Shown: piece after piece, positions 11,981 through 23,582 of the stretch
Position numbering within the stretch: the stretch's first letter is position 1
How the letters are laid out: the number at the start of each line of letters is the position of its first letter
Origin: Toxonevra muliebris
Taxonomy: Eukaryota > Arthropoda > Insecta > Diptera > Pallopteridae
Direction of reading: 5' to 3'
NCBI GenBank assembly: GCA_963691655.1
Contig: OY829328.1
Coordinates: 72,482,400-72,546,399 of the forward strand
Length of the DNA: 64,000 bases
Program-made: the position numbers and the translations under genes
The notes under the pieces: generated by a model
The model's input: the letters and a program-made list of their open reading frames with translations, nothing else
Databases searched by the model: none
Told to the model about the DNA's origin: nothing

Positions 11981-12855
11981 TTCAGTGGCGGTTCTAGGAT
12001 TTAGATTTGAGGAGAGCTGATTTTACTTAATTAAAGGATAAATATCAGATTCAATTTCAATCAATACCCAGACCTAGACCAAAAACTAGTGCAAAAAGTT
12101 TATCAATATTCACACCAAAAAATACAGACCAGAAATTAAAAGATAACTGAAACAAAACTGAGACCAAAATTCAAACTAAAATCGGATGGAAATTTAGGCG
12201 GAAATTTCGACCAAAGTTCGAACTAAAATTTGAACACTTTTTTCAGATCGAAGTTCAAACCAAGAAAAGGGCCAAGTTCAGATCGAAAATTTAGATCAAA
12301 ATGAGACCAAATTCAGACTAAAATCTTGATTAAAAAAAATATATATACATATATAGACCAAAAATAAGACCCAAATTCCAACAAAAATTAGGCCAAATTC
12401 AGACCAAAACTCAGACTAAAAACCCAAAATTCAGAAATTCAAACCAAAATCAGTTCAAAATTCAGACCAAAATTCAAACTAAAATTCAGAAAAAAACTTA
12501 GACCAAAATTTAAACCAAAACTCAGACTTATAATTAGACAAAACTTTAGGCCAAAAGGACGCCAAATACCGAACGAAAGAAAACCAAAACTCAAACCCAA
12601 AACCAGTGGCAGTATCTGATAAATATTCACACCAAAAAATGTTAACTCAAATACCAATACAGAAAGACCAAAATTTAAAACAAAATTCAGACCGGTTTCG
12701 GACCAAAACTCGTATCAAAATCAAGTCAATTCAGATCAAAATTTCGACCGCAACTCAAACTAAGAGTTAGATTAAAACTGAGGCTAAAAGGACGCCAAAC
12801 ACAAATTAGAAGCAAAGCAAAATTTAGACCAGAAATCAGATCAAACGCTGAGTAG
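11981..12855. repeat. Short-period repeat block with a recognisable end
   Basis: The block begins with GCGGTTCTAGGATTT at about 11989, then GGATAAATATCAGATTCAA, and continues as AAATTCAGACCAAAA-type units to about 12855. The same end occurs as the reverse complement at about 48665-48715, where a repeat block of opposite sense stops. The other side of this block, AGATCAAACGCTGAGTA, also recurs in reverse at about 47850-47870. This block and the one at 47.6 kb are therefore two copies of one element, not independent low-complexity DNA. Confidence 0.75.
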
Positions 12856-12960
12856 ACGACGCACTATGGGGTATTTGACAGCAAAAGCTGACCAAAATTG
12901 TTTTTTATACAAAATCGAATTTTTAGCGTCTCGAGATGTTTCCTGTGTAAAATGAGTGAA

Positions 12961-13520
12961 ATTGGTTCGAAACCACGCCCACTCATCAAACAAGTGAAAT
13001 TTTTAAAGCGTGATATCAGGCAAAATACTGAAGTTAATTCAATCCAATTCGATACACTTCTTTATATTAGCATAGATAATATTTGATACCAAAATCAAGC
13101 AAATCCTTCAGTAACCACGCCCACCCGCCATATAAGTGAAATTTTCTAAACGTGATATCAGGCAAAATACTGAAGTAAATTAAATGAAACTGAACACACT
13201 TAAATATATTGGCATATAAAACATTTAATATAAAAAACAAATAAATTTTCTAAACGTGATATCAGGCAAAATACTGAAGTAAATTAAATGAAACTGAACA
13301 CACTTAAATATATTGGCATATAAAACATTTAATATAAAAAACAAATAACCTCAGTAACCACGCCCACCTCCCATATAAGTGAAACTTTTAAAGCGTGATA
13401 TCAGGAAAAATACTGAAGCAAATTCAATACAATTCGACACACTTCTTTGTATTAGCATTTAAACATTTAGTATGAAAATCAACCAATCCCCTCGATAACC
13501 ACGCCCACCTACCATATAAG
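12961..13520. repeat. Tandem array, unit about 141 bp, with a 103-bp internal duplication
   Basis: The landmark ACCACGCCCAC occurs at about 12972, 13113, 13357 and 13498. The spacings are 141, 244 and 141, and 244 is 141 plus 103. The extra 103 bases are a near-exact duplicate of the unit interior (about 13140-13240 against 13243-13345). Other unit landmarks are CGTGATATCAGGCAAAATACTGAAG and GAACACACTT. No coding frame. Confidence 0.85.
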
Positions 13521-14859
13521 TTAAATATGTAAGTTATTTGGAAAGATATAGAACCACTAATAATATATATGTGTAATAGATATGAGAAAAAATTACAGTT
13601 TGAAATACATACTATAGGATATAACAATAAAGTTAAAAGCAAAAGATAAAAAACGAAGCAAAACGTGAAATTCTTAACATTAGCAATAACAACATAAAAC
13701 GGTCAAATTTGGAAATCAAAACTGAAATTCACTTAGAAAAACTTGGTTATTTTTCGCAGGGGTAAAAAACGCACTTCAAAATTTTGCACTCTGATAGATG
13801 ATAGTCTACTTCAAAGGTAGATGATAAGAATATAACGAGGACTCACGAAAAAAAACAACTTTAACACCACATATATGGAAGAAAATCCTCAATTTTTAAA
13901 CAAATTTTGAAATAAATCTTAAAAAAAATTCGAAAATTCTAATTAAAAAAATGTATACCATTACTACTTGAAATACCTGCAGTTGAAGGTTCCAGCATCC
14001 AAAAATTATTCAAAAAGAATTGTTTTTCTAAAATTGCACTTCAAAGCACTGAAAAATTGCATATTGCGATTGCACGTAATCAACAACAAAAATACCGCAA
14101 CTCTGACAGCACATAACTAAGATGCTAAGGCAGCTAGCATAATATTTTCGTCAGTGATGCAGAATTTTATCTTCTTTCATTCGATACCTAAAAGTTTTAT
14201 ATACATCAAAATCGATGTTTTGAATTTTGGCCAGAAAATCGAGTGCAATACCCCAGTATGCCCCAGTTGGGGACTAAGAGTCACACCAAAACTTAGATCA
14301 GAAGGATCTCAAATACAAACCGAAAGTAAATCACAATTTACACCAAAAACGGATTAAAACTCAAAACCAAGTTCAGATTAAAATTGAGAACTAAAATCAA
14401 AAGAAAATTCTGACAGAATTTTTCAGAATTCAGTGTGTGTTTCAGCTCCCAAAGTATTACCCTCTGGACCCGATACTGTCTTCATTGAATATGCGGCGAC
14501 CATGTCAGTGTCGCCACACATGCTCATGCAACTCATGGTTCCATTTTGTATGCAACGCAAACACGTAGATTGAACCACAGATCATGTATTTTACACTTTA
14601 GGCTACAAAACGGCACTGCAATTCTATGTTGGTCTCGAAGACACGTGGAGGAAGTAGAGTAAAGAGACGGATCCGTCATATCCTTCTTAAACCCAAAAAC
14701 ACTCCGTTATATAAAAGAAAGCACCAGCACTGTGGGATTTTGAAATAGGAGCTCAACTGTAATATCGTTACGCACCAACAGAAAGCTAAATATGTTCGTG
14801 AGTCGCTACCTACGATACATACTAAGGATAAGATAAACTATATTGAACTAGGAGGAGTG
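13521..14859. other. Intergenic; small repeat-family fragment at 14.26-14.43 kb
   Basis: No gene. Between about 14260 and 14430 there are a few AAACTTAGATCAGAAGG and AAGTTCAGATTAAAA units of the GGTCTGAATT family in the reverse sense. The stretch 14440-14860 is less AT-rich and may be transposon-derived, but no intact frame was found. Confidence 0.45.
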
Positions 14860-15110
14860 GCAAAGAATGAGTCTAAAATTAATGGTAGACAAACTTCTAG
14901 ATAGAAAATGGTGGTGGATTGGCCCTACATCCAAACCAAACAATAACATTGTAAAACAAGCATTCAAGTGGAGCCTCTAAGGCAGAGTTGGAATACCAGC
15001 AACAGCCTGGAGATCAACAACAAGAAGCACCGTAGCCGATTAAATCGTGGCTCTAGCTCGAATACCTAATAGTAGGTAGAAGAAAATGGAAGTAGTTTTC
15101 GTCATCCTAT
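14860..15110 (+). pseudogene. Decayed LINE C-terminal tail (possible)
   Basis: With one stop and frame slips the plus strand reads like the tail found after the reverse transcriptase in some LINEs: RKWWWIGP, then VKQAFKWSL, then GIPATAWRSTTR. In those elements this region has the form KWRWIGH...ALEWNPQG...GRPKNTWRR. Only this short conserved tail is recognisable. The clade is uncertain. Confidence 0.4.
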
Positions 15111-17185
15111 GCCCAAAATGTTTTAAGGACATCAAGAAAAAAAAGAAGAGACATAAAAGAGCAAAGTGATTGGCAAGCAATCACAGACAAATGGTACAAC
15201 TAATATATTAAACAAACCAAAACTAAACTTCGAACATATTACAATAATAAATTTTCTTACAGAGCACAGTCAATCACCTTACAGGTAAATCTCTTAATCT
15301 CACTTTATTCATGGGGTATTCAGCTGAAAAACTAATGCGTTGGTACAAAAACTTGGATAATTGGAAAATAAAACTAGAAGGAAGGGAGGAAACACATATT
15401 TAAAAAAACGGAATTGCGTTAAAATTCTTGTATCAAGAAAACATTTACAAAGTGGAGCTAAGCTTGAAATATGTTCATCATCACAATTGTTGAAGATTTC
15501 ACATGAGGCCGAAAAGTTGCAATCCGTTGTACCGAAGGTACTTTGCTCTCAACACATCAGTCCAAAAGTCATATTCATAAAGGAAGACTGTGTATGTTGT
15601 CGCGACATCAGCAACTTTGTTTTACTGTGCGCCAAATTCAAGCGAGCCTGTTGCTTTAACCGCCGAATCTGTTTATCTGTGCCTATTACAACAAATTTGA
15701 GTCAAGCCGTATCCCAAGATAGTTTACCATTTTCTAGGTTCTAATGGTGTCAAGCCATACTTGCATTTAAACTTCTGTTGGTTTCTATTAATTAATAAAA
15801 CGGTATTTGCATATGTACTTCGAACAATACGATATAACCTTCGCTACACTCACTTTCATATAATTTTTTTTAAATATGTTAAAGAAAGAAATGTTAAAAT
15901 TTTTTATATCCCTCAAGAAACCTACAATTAAACTATCTACTCATTAACGAAACAGAAATCTGAATTGAAAATTTTTTAAGCGTACTATTCTGAGAAGAGT
16001 TCCAATTTATATAATGCTAATTAAGAAATTTCGAAAGTAGTAAAATAAATTTATTTAAGTATACGTAATAAATACAGAATAAAAACAAAATGTTCAAAAC
16101 CAAAAAAAAATTAGGTAGGTCATATCATTCAACTAATTATAAGTAGACAGAAAAACCCATAAATAAATATTTAAATTTATGTAATAGATTTTGTTTGCAT
16201 GTTAGCTAAAAAATTAATCTACCTTCTAGTTGCGGATGTTTTGTTTTTAAACAAATTGTAATGTGAATGCCAAATGTAGTTAGTATAAAATAGGAATACC
16301 TCTTCCCCCGTTCCCCAAAAGTAAAAACAGGGAAAGTCAAATATTTACTTAGGAAATAAATCGACCCTCAAACAAAAAAAAGAAGGAAAGAAAAACGCAT
16401 ATAAAAAAGCCTAAAAAAACTGTGATGAAGCAAAGAAAAAAAAAACGAAAAACATCAGAAAAAAATTTTTGAGCCCTTAAGCTAAGAAATTAAATTAACA
16501 TACGCATTCATAGCAAAAATTAGTTGATGTTTGTGAATTTTTTATTTATTTTTTTTTTGTGTTTAAATGAGATAAAGTCAACGTTCGGGTATAAATATGT
16601 ATTTATGTAACGAATGTTTTGTGGTATGGAAAATCAGTATAAGAAAACATTTATGATTAATTTTTAAGTTAATCGAAATCGACTTTTTTATGCACTACCT
16701 TTAAAAAAAAACTCGTGATATATTTCCATAGCATACTTTTGGACTGTGGCTAGCAAATAAATTAACGCACCTTTCAGCAATAAGAAAGCTAATTGCTGTG
16801 AAAACCTTTTACGGATACTTTTTCCATTTTCTTTGCTTAAAATAATTTATTTTAAAAAACATTGAAATTTTGAACTTACAAATGTAGTTTTGCTGATTGT
16901 GGTGTCTTGATTATTATAAAAGTCCGTGTACTTGTTTTTCAGCCGCTCTTCTACCGAAAATTGCCAAGAAATAATTTTGGGTGGAACTCAGATTTTTTTG
17001 TAAACGCAGATTGGAAACATTTGGCTGCAGCTACATTCACAATGTATTCGTGGAAAAATTATAACTGTTTGTCAACTTTTATTACCAAATTTAAGCGCAA
17101 TACCACATTTTTAAGTTTATTTAACTTTAATCTATTTTTCCACCAGCACTTTCTTATTTTGCTTATCTTATTTGCTATTCAGCAG
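15111..17185. other. Intergenic, nothing recognised
   Basis: AT-rich DNA. The 127-codon frame at 15361-15744 is the longest here. It is Cys- and Ser-containing but matches no family I know and has no splice or promoter support. I do not call it a gene. Confidence 0.45.
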
Positions 17186-17908
17186 TAGTGATGATTCGAT
17201 ACAAGTAAATACTCGATATTTTTCATTCGATTCAAGTACTTTTTTTACTCGATGCTATTCCATAAGTATTTTACTTGGTATCGGGAAAAAGGGTCAGTAT
17301 CGGATACTCGATACTTTGGAAAATATTTATTTAAACAACTGAAATATTGCTATACTATATTTAAGATTGAGGATCGTTTTACAATATTTTAGAACAATCA
17401 ATAATATATTAATTATTCAATATCCATATTCAAAATATTTCAGTCCATATTGCAATATTCCAGTGTATGAAAATATTGCACTACAGTATTGAAGTTCTAG
17501 AAAATATTGCCGGCCATGCATGTAGAACATAATGTTTATTGAAACCTTTTGATTAAAATAAAATATTTTTAACAAGCTTTAATCTGTTGATTAGTTTTCC
17601 TTCTATTATAAATTTTCTAGCTGTGTTTCCAGTGGAAATATCTTAAAACCATGATGTATAGGCGAAAGACTCCTTTTGAGTAGTGTAAACTCTAGGCTGT
17701 TGTATCACAATGGGCCGTTCTAGCCTGAATGTTCTACTCGACAGCCACTCAAAAAAAAGTGTAATTTGTCTCTTTAAACGAGTATTCGATACAAGTATAT
17801 ATTCGATACTTTTTCTGATATTTTCGGTAGCATCGATACTTTTATTCGATACAAGCAATATGTAAAGTATCGATACTATTTGGGTATCGAATCAACACTA
17901 TTCAGCAG
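17178..17908. mobile_element. hAT-type MITE with 8-bp target duplication
   Basis: The element runs 17186-17900 (715 bp). The left end is TAGTGATGATTCGATA and the right end, read in reverse, is TAGTGTTGATTCGATA. It is flanked on both sides by TTCAGCAG (17178-17185 and 17901-17908), a perfect 8-bp target-site duplication, as hAT insertions make. The interior is full of TCGATAC and GTATCGA motifs, especially in the two outer 150 bases, so the arms fold back on each other. No transposase frame, so it depends on a partner elsewhere. Confidence 0.88.
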
Positions 17909-17938
17909 TCACGTTCCTCTTCTTCTTCACTTCAAACT

Positions 17939-19204
17939 GTATTCACCAGAGATGCCAACTCAATTTTTGTGTCTCCCCGATAGCCCTCGAGAAATTCTCC
18001 GATTTTCAAGCAAATTCCCCGCACCGATATAATTTTATATTATAATAGCGACATACGCTTAAAATTGATCAAGGTCAATATTATTTTAATGCGCTCCAGA
18101 ACTGGTAGGTACTTTCTGACTCCGGAATTCTTTTGACACATGGGGGATTTCGTCTCCAGGTAACCCACTCTTGAAATCGATTGAGCTCTAATAAATCCGG
18201 TGTACCGAGTTACTCAACGTTCATTTTGATAGATAATCACTTAAAGGAAAATACCATACATGGGCTTTCTTTTGACCCAAATAAAAACAAAAAATGTTTT
18301 CTATTGTTCACCTTTTGAAAAAAAAGTCAAAACTATTTTTGATTTTGAAAAACAAAATTTTTCGAAAGATTAAATAAAAAACGTGTTCGATAAAAATTTC
18401 GAAATGCAATAGGGTATTAGTTACATGAATTCAAAACATGGGCTGTTTGACCAAAATATTTAAATTCTACCGCCTTCCAACTACGCGAATTTTGGCGGAT
18501 AGCCAAAATTAGTTTTTTTAAAAATTGGACTTATTTCGAAAGTTGCAAGTTGAGGAAAAAATTGACCAAACTTTTTTTCTATTATGTACTGGGCCATTGT
18601 TGTATAGAAAAACATATTCAAATTTTAGACCGTACGTGCTAATGGCAAAAACCTTGTTTTGAGAAGAACGGGTTCAAAGTTTTGGCTATCGGCTTTTAAA
18701 TATATCGACGAATCCCAAAGGACTTTCCTTTCGCCCAGTACGACCGAGAGGTGCATCTGCATAACGCACAGATCATTGACCGATTCAATTGCAGTCCGGA
18801 ATTATTAATCAGGTGGTGCTGGACGAAGGCATAGCTAAGCTTTTCTGAACGACCGGAAGTGATGAGAGTATATCTACGAAAGCACTTCGAGTTTCTCTCT
18901 GAAATTTTTACAAAATACTTTTGAAATACACACTTTTAAAAATTGATTTCTCCAAACCAAGAAAGTGCAGGGCCCTCTTAAGAAGAGATGAAGATTATGA
19001 GACCCAAAATATGAAGTATTGCAAAAGTTAAACGATTTACATTTCATAAAATTTGACAAAAAATATTCTACAGACTTTATTGACTAAAAGGTGAGCGGTT
19101 TCAAATTCCTCACAAAAAACAGCTCATTCCCCGATTCCCCGTACTAAGTAAAATTCCCAACAAATCGGGGAATTCCCCGTAAGTTGGCATCGCTAATATT
19201 CACA
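17939..19204. mobile_element. hAT-type non-autonomous element, 1.25 kb
   Basis: The element runs 17947-19196. The left end is CAGAGATGCCAACT and the right end, read in reverse, is TAGCGATGCCAACT. The flanks GTATTCAC (17939-17946) and ATATTCAC (19197-19204) match at 7 of 8 bases, fitting a hAT target duplication. CCCCGAT motifs recur near both ends. Short frames only and no recognisable transposase, so it is non-autonomous or long dead. Its interior at about 18290-18470 recurs in reverse orientation inside the element at 31964-32742. Confidence 0.75.
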
Positions 19205-19710
19205 ATAGCTAAAAAGTTCCTCTAGAACTGAAGGGTGGTATGCAACTGTAAAAAAGGAATAATGTAAAAATCCGTACAACTATTTTAGGCCCATATCTTT
19301 TATATCATCTACTCTCAGCAAAATATTGTAAGGTAAATAGTTTACATTTGATAATTTAGAGAAGTGTGTATTTTTGCTTAAAAGTTGAACCCTTTGATAA
19401 CTATCCCGAAAATTCCCTTGGTTGCCTAGATTACTAATATTGACATAACGTCTTTCTACACAAACTTTAAACACGAACCAACCAACCAGTGGGAAGATGT
19501 CACGCCCCAGTTAAAAAGTTTCCAACATATTCAGTATTAAGCACTTTATTTGTATTGGAAGAGCTATATCTAAATGACCTATACCACCCTTTTAATTTCC
19601 AGTAATTGGGATCAAGATTCTGCAATGAAAAAACCCGGAAATCATTGAGTGCAGCCCAACAATTGTGCTGACCATAGATAAATAACAAAATTTAATGGAT
19701 ACTAATATCT

Positions 19711-19780
19711 ACGGTGGTTAGTGGATAGCGTGCTAGACTGCTACGCAGAGTGCTCGGGTTCAATGTTCGGCACGGTTAAA
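19711..19780 (+). repeat. tRNA-like SINE head candidate
   Basis: The segment has a box-A-like GTGGTTAGTGGATAGCG, a central GCTAGACTGCTACGCAG and a box-B-like CGGGTTCAATGTTCGG. These are spaced like the internal RNA polymerase III promoter of a tRNA. It is followed at once by an A-rich tail (AAAAATCAAAAAGAAAAAA), as in a retroposed SINE. A weaker relative is at 3602-3682. No acceptor-stem pairing was confirmed, so a functional tRNA is unlikely. Confidence 0.5.
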
Positions 19781-19879
19781 AATCAAAAAGAAAAAATACA
19801 AATTTCAGTACGGCAAAGCCATGGCAAACCTCCAAAAGTACAAATTTTCCAAACACAGTTTTTCATTACACTAGTCGGA

Positions 19880-20220
19880 TTCGCCATAAAACGGTAGGCC
19901 CTTTCCATTCAATTACTGTTTTGCAAATAGCAACATCACTCCATTCTATGTTTTTCAAATTCTCAAGGTCAATTGACACAAGATCCTGAATCCCAGAAAT
20001 TCGATGAACAACACTGTTAATCCAAAAGTGTAGAAAACAAAAAAGTTCACACTCCTACAATACTGAAAAAACTGTTCTCTCGACAGCAATGGTCCACATT
20101 GAATATTTAGGAGAAGTCCTTGCAGTTCAAGCTCTAATAGATCACGGCTCGCAAAGAACTTTCGTTTCGTTCGAAAAAACATCCACAACGACTACAACTT
20201 CCTACGCAGAATTGTCTTAA
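19880..20220 (+). pseudogene. BEL/Pao retrotransposon gag-protease relic
   Basis: The frame through 20074-20220 reads TVLSTAMVHIEYLGE and then AVQALIDHGSQRTFVS. That matches the aspartic-protease entry of BEL/Pao elements, where the catalytic triplet is D-[ST]-G; here it is DHG. Just upstream, with frame shifts, KxQHHSILCF resembles the zinc-knuckle edge before the protease. The remnant is about 330 bp long, interrupted, with no reverse transcriptase or LTR seen nearby. Confidence 0.6.
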
Positions 20221-20816
20221 TTTTGAAATTGTACCCAAAAAGGTACAATTGTACCTCATCGCAACATTGGAATCAACATATTCACTTTTGAAGTATAGTT
20301 TTAGGCTGTAGTTGATAAATCAATTTGCAATTTTATTCGTGGAAGCTGATGGATGCGAAAACTTTTAATTGATAAAAATGCTTTTGCAAATTAGAATAAT
20401 AAAGGAATATTCGTTGATAGACTAATCGCATTTTATTGGAAAATATTTGAAATAAAGAACTTAACTGTGTAATTTTCATTGTATAAAGATTGTCGTTTTC
20501 ATCGTACTAATAGAAATTAGAAATTTAAGCATGCAATAATTGAACAAACCATAAAGTCGGCACACTTTAAATTTTGAAGACAAGTCCCTACAAAAAAGTT
20601 AAGCCGATTGATTGAGCCTTTTTATTGGAATATTCATGGGCGAAATCCCACTGGAAAGAGAATGATGGCAAAACCATATATACAGGTAAGCAAATCTGTG
20701 AAGAAAAAAAAGCAGTGTCCGGCACTATTGCTTCAAACTATATTGGATTCACATTTTCTACACTTCCTTTTTCAATTTTTTTTTCCAAAGTTAATATTGC
20801 CATTTATAGGGTACAG

Positions 20817-20945
20817 TGGTAAAAAATATAAACGTTGGCATTTATTGAAATCCGCTTTCGTTGTCGTCGCCGTCAACATTAAATTCACAACAGCAAAAGC
20901 AAGAGAAGAGCGGAGACGTAAAAGCGTAAAACGGAAATGTAAGTG
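20817..20945 (+). promoter_or_regulatory. Possible promoter and noncoding first exon (weak)
   Basis: A TATA-like AAATATAAACG is followed by GTTGTCGTCGCCGTCAACA and CAACAGCAAAAGCAAG. This is a composition typical of fly 5' UTRs and unlike the flanks. A good 5' splice site, AATGTAAGTGA, follows at about 20938. No downstream exon could be assigned. This is suggestive only. Confidence 0.2.
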
Positions 20946-22219
20946 AATTTCCGACATGCCGGTTCTCTTCGTTTCTCTTCTTTGCTTCCGTTTATCATAA
21001 CATTGCCAGAAGCATTAAAAGTAATAAAAATTCAAACAAACAAACGAAAGAACGAACGAGAGGAAACAAAAGAAAACTTCATATGCAAAAATAAAAAAAG
21101 ATAACTTGCATGCAATGATATATCACTGATGATGCTGCTGTGCTTTGGTGGGGTGCTGATGATGACGATGCTGATGACACAAAGCTGGCAAGGGGGTCAT
21201 GTGATGAGGGAGGGGAAAGCGCTACATATAAGAATTACAAATTCAATTTGATGTCATATCAATTGATTTTGTTTCGACGTCAATGGCAACGTTGACGCGT
21301 CGTCGACAATAAAGACGAAAATTTTTACGCTTATTAAATTCGCTGTGATATCTCGATGACGATGTTTATATGATACCAATAATATTAACACTACCATGCC
21401 TTTCAGTTTAAAAAGTATAATGAAATTTAAAAACATTTTCTTTATTTACTTTGTATTTTAATGTCATTTGCCATTATTATTATTATTTTTCTGCATAAAA
21501 TCTTAAGTATGAAATTGAGCTTCATTATTATCGCACTCTTCTACTTTGTATGTTATCGTACTCTGCTGTAAAGCTTATTTAATAATGATATAGTACTATA
21601 AAGAAATAATTGAGTTATCAAAAAAAGTTTTTTTTTCGAATTAAAGAAATTCTCAATTTACTAGCTACAATTTTATATACATGCTTGGAAGTTTGGTTCT
21701 GATGATTGTGATCGTCTCCATCACAATAAAATTCAGTTTTATTCGAGTAATCGCAAACACTCAAAATCAAGAACTAATTTTACTATTAAAGCTCAAATTG
21801 GAAATCCAGTCTTTATTAAACAATCGATTTCCATTACTTTTCTCAATGGCGAATCTTCCATTTGTGGCACAATAGTCATGGTTACACCTCCAATTTCAAT
21901 GAATTTTTGAATCTGGACATTGGTTTCTCGCCAAAAATTATGAATATACATTGAGGAAATAATTTGAAAGTCTCATTTTTCCGTTAAGTTCATTAGAATA
22001 CAATAATGTAACTCGCTGTAAATATATCTTTTGAGATGGTCTTTATGCTCTAATTTACCTCAAATTTTAAGTGAGGCACAAATGTGAAGCTGAAGCGTGA
22101 AGTAAAAATCTGTTAAAGGTAAAATGTATACATTTTCACTCAGCGACGCGTTTCTGACACACTTTGAAAGCACTTTTATTTCGCACCCGGGAAACGCACC
22201 CATTGTGTTTGATTACAAT
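20946..22219. other. Intergenic, nothing recognised
   Basis: AT-rich, with a short GATGATGCTG-type low-complexity run near 21125-21175. Frames of 60-64 codons are unsupported. Confidence 0.45.
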
Positions 22220-22810
22220 CAGAGTTGGGTAGTAATGATTCCTTTAGGAATTAATTTCCATCTCCATTCCAATTACAAGGAATTGTAATTGGTACTTTAA
22301 TGTTTTCAATTCCTTGGTAATGGAATTGATAAAACTTTCAATTCCTTTACAAGGAATTGTAATCTTACCGATTTTTAAATTCCTAGGTAATGGAATTGAA
22401 AAAATGTTCGATTCCATTACAAGGAATTGTATTTTGTAATTAAAATCAGTATAAAATGCGGGTTACTTCTCTCGTAACGGCTTATTAGAAGCATTTTACA
22501 ATATTTCCGAAAATTTTTTTTTTTCCGTTTTGGAATCAATTACTTTCGAGGAATCATTCCAACTAAATTGAAATCTAATTCCAAGAAAGTAATTGATTAC
22601 ACTACACTTAAATAATAAATTCCTTTCTCTTCAATTACATTTTCAATTCCTTTAAGGAATTGATATATTTTTAATTACAAAATACAATTCCCTGTAATGG
22701 AATTGAAAATTTTTCCAATTCCATTACCTAAGAATTTAAAAATTTTAATTACCGATTACAATTCCTTGTAATGGAATTGAAACTTTTATCAATACCATTA
22801 TACATTATAC
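22220..22810. mobile_element. hAT-like fold-back element with GGAATTG palindromes
   Basis: Starts CAGAGTTGGGTAGTAATG, a hAT-like terminus. The body is a run of self-complementary units of the form CAATTCCTTNNTAATGGAATTG and AAGGAATTGTAATT, in two opposed halves that meet near 22560. The right end near 22800 is diverged and no target duplication is identified. A related copy is at about 59232-59505. No coding capacity. Confidence 0.7.
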
Positions 22811-23055
22811 TCTTAATTAAGGACTTAAAATACCCCAGTCAGTTTATTTATATTATTTATTATTGAAATATCTAACTTTTGTTTAATTCATGTTGTGTTG
22901 TAAGTTTTATGAACATTTGATCGTAAAAAACAAGTCATATAGAAGTCATGTGGTTGTTGTAATAACTCAAAGCATTGTTATTGGTATTATTGGCATATGA
23001 AAAAACGGAAAATACGAGGCGAGTTCGTATACACAAAGCAAATGAATCCATGTGG

Positions 23056-23218
23056 TTGTTGTAATCATAGAGCACATGAGACGACACTGAGAGAGCCGAC
23101 TTCGGGAGTCGATTTTTTTCATATGAACGTATGGGAATCGGGCTCATACAAATGAACAAGGGCAGAGGCGCTGACGTCGGCTTTCTCAGTATCGTCTTAT
23201 GTGCTCTATTGTTGTAAT
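23056..23218. mobile_element. 143-bp MITE with 10-bp direct repeats
   Basis: The element at 23066-23208 has ends that are inverted copies over about 35 bases: TAGAGCACATGAGACGAC on the left and, read in reverse, TAGAGCACATAAGACGAT on the right. It is flanked by TTGTTGTAAT at 23056-23065 and 23209-23218. A 9 to 10-bp duplication is usual for Mutator-type elements, but the flank also lies in a locally repeated CATGTGGTTGTTGTAAT, so the duplication is not certain. It lies about 370 bp upstream of the first Paics-like gene. Confidence 0.65.
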
Positions 23219-23440
23219 TAATTGAGTTTAATATTTGATTTAGGGATTTTCATTATATAAAAAATGCCAGGTTAGTAGAGAAAAAGAATTATTATTATTT
23301 TTTTATATTTTCTCACACCAGCATAATTCTATATTACGCCCTCGGCGAAACAGTGTGACTTTTTTTTATAATCTGGTAGTTTCTAGTGGGACTTTATTTT
23401 ATTGTTTTTTTTTAGCTTAAGCTGTTTTGTGCACGAAAAT

Positions 23441-23582
23441 TTGGCAGCACTGTTTTTTATGTACATTTTTAGGACTGTCAATCGATAGTTCCAAAAAGTA
23501 TATAGGTACATAAAAGCGGAATTATTTACTGTTTACCTGTTTACCAGAACGGAAAAAAAATTGTTAGAAAATACTAGCGAAA
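23441..23582 (+). promoter_or_regulatory. Proximal promoter and 5' UTR of Paics-like gene 1
   Basis: The block from GGCAGCACTGTTTTTTATG through AAAGTATATAGG, CATAAAAG (TATA position, about 23509) and ATTATTTACTGTTTACC to the ATG is aligned, with small changes, before the other two Paics-like genes. In this copy the TATA box has become CATAAAAG and GTTTACC is doubled. Conservation across three copies with divergent introns argues that the element works. Confidence 0.6.

Noticed and set aside
15361..15744. 127-codon frame with several Cys
   Set aside because: No domain, no splice or promoter support, and composition like the flanks.
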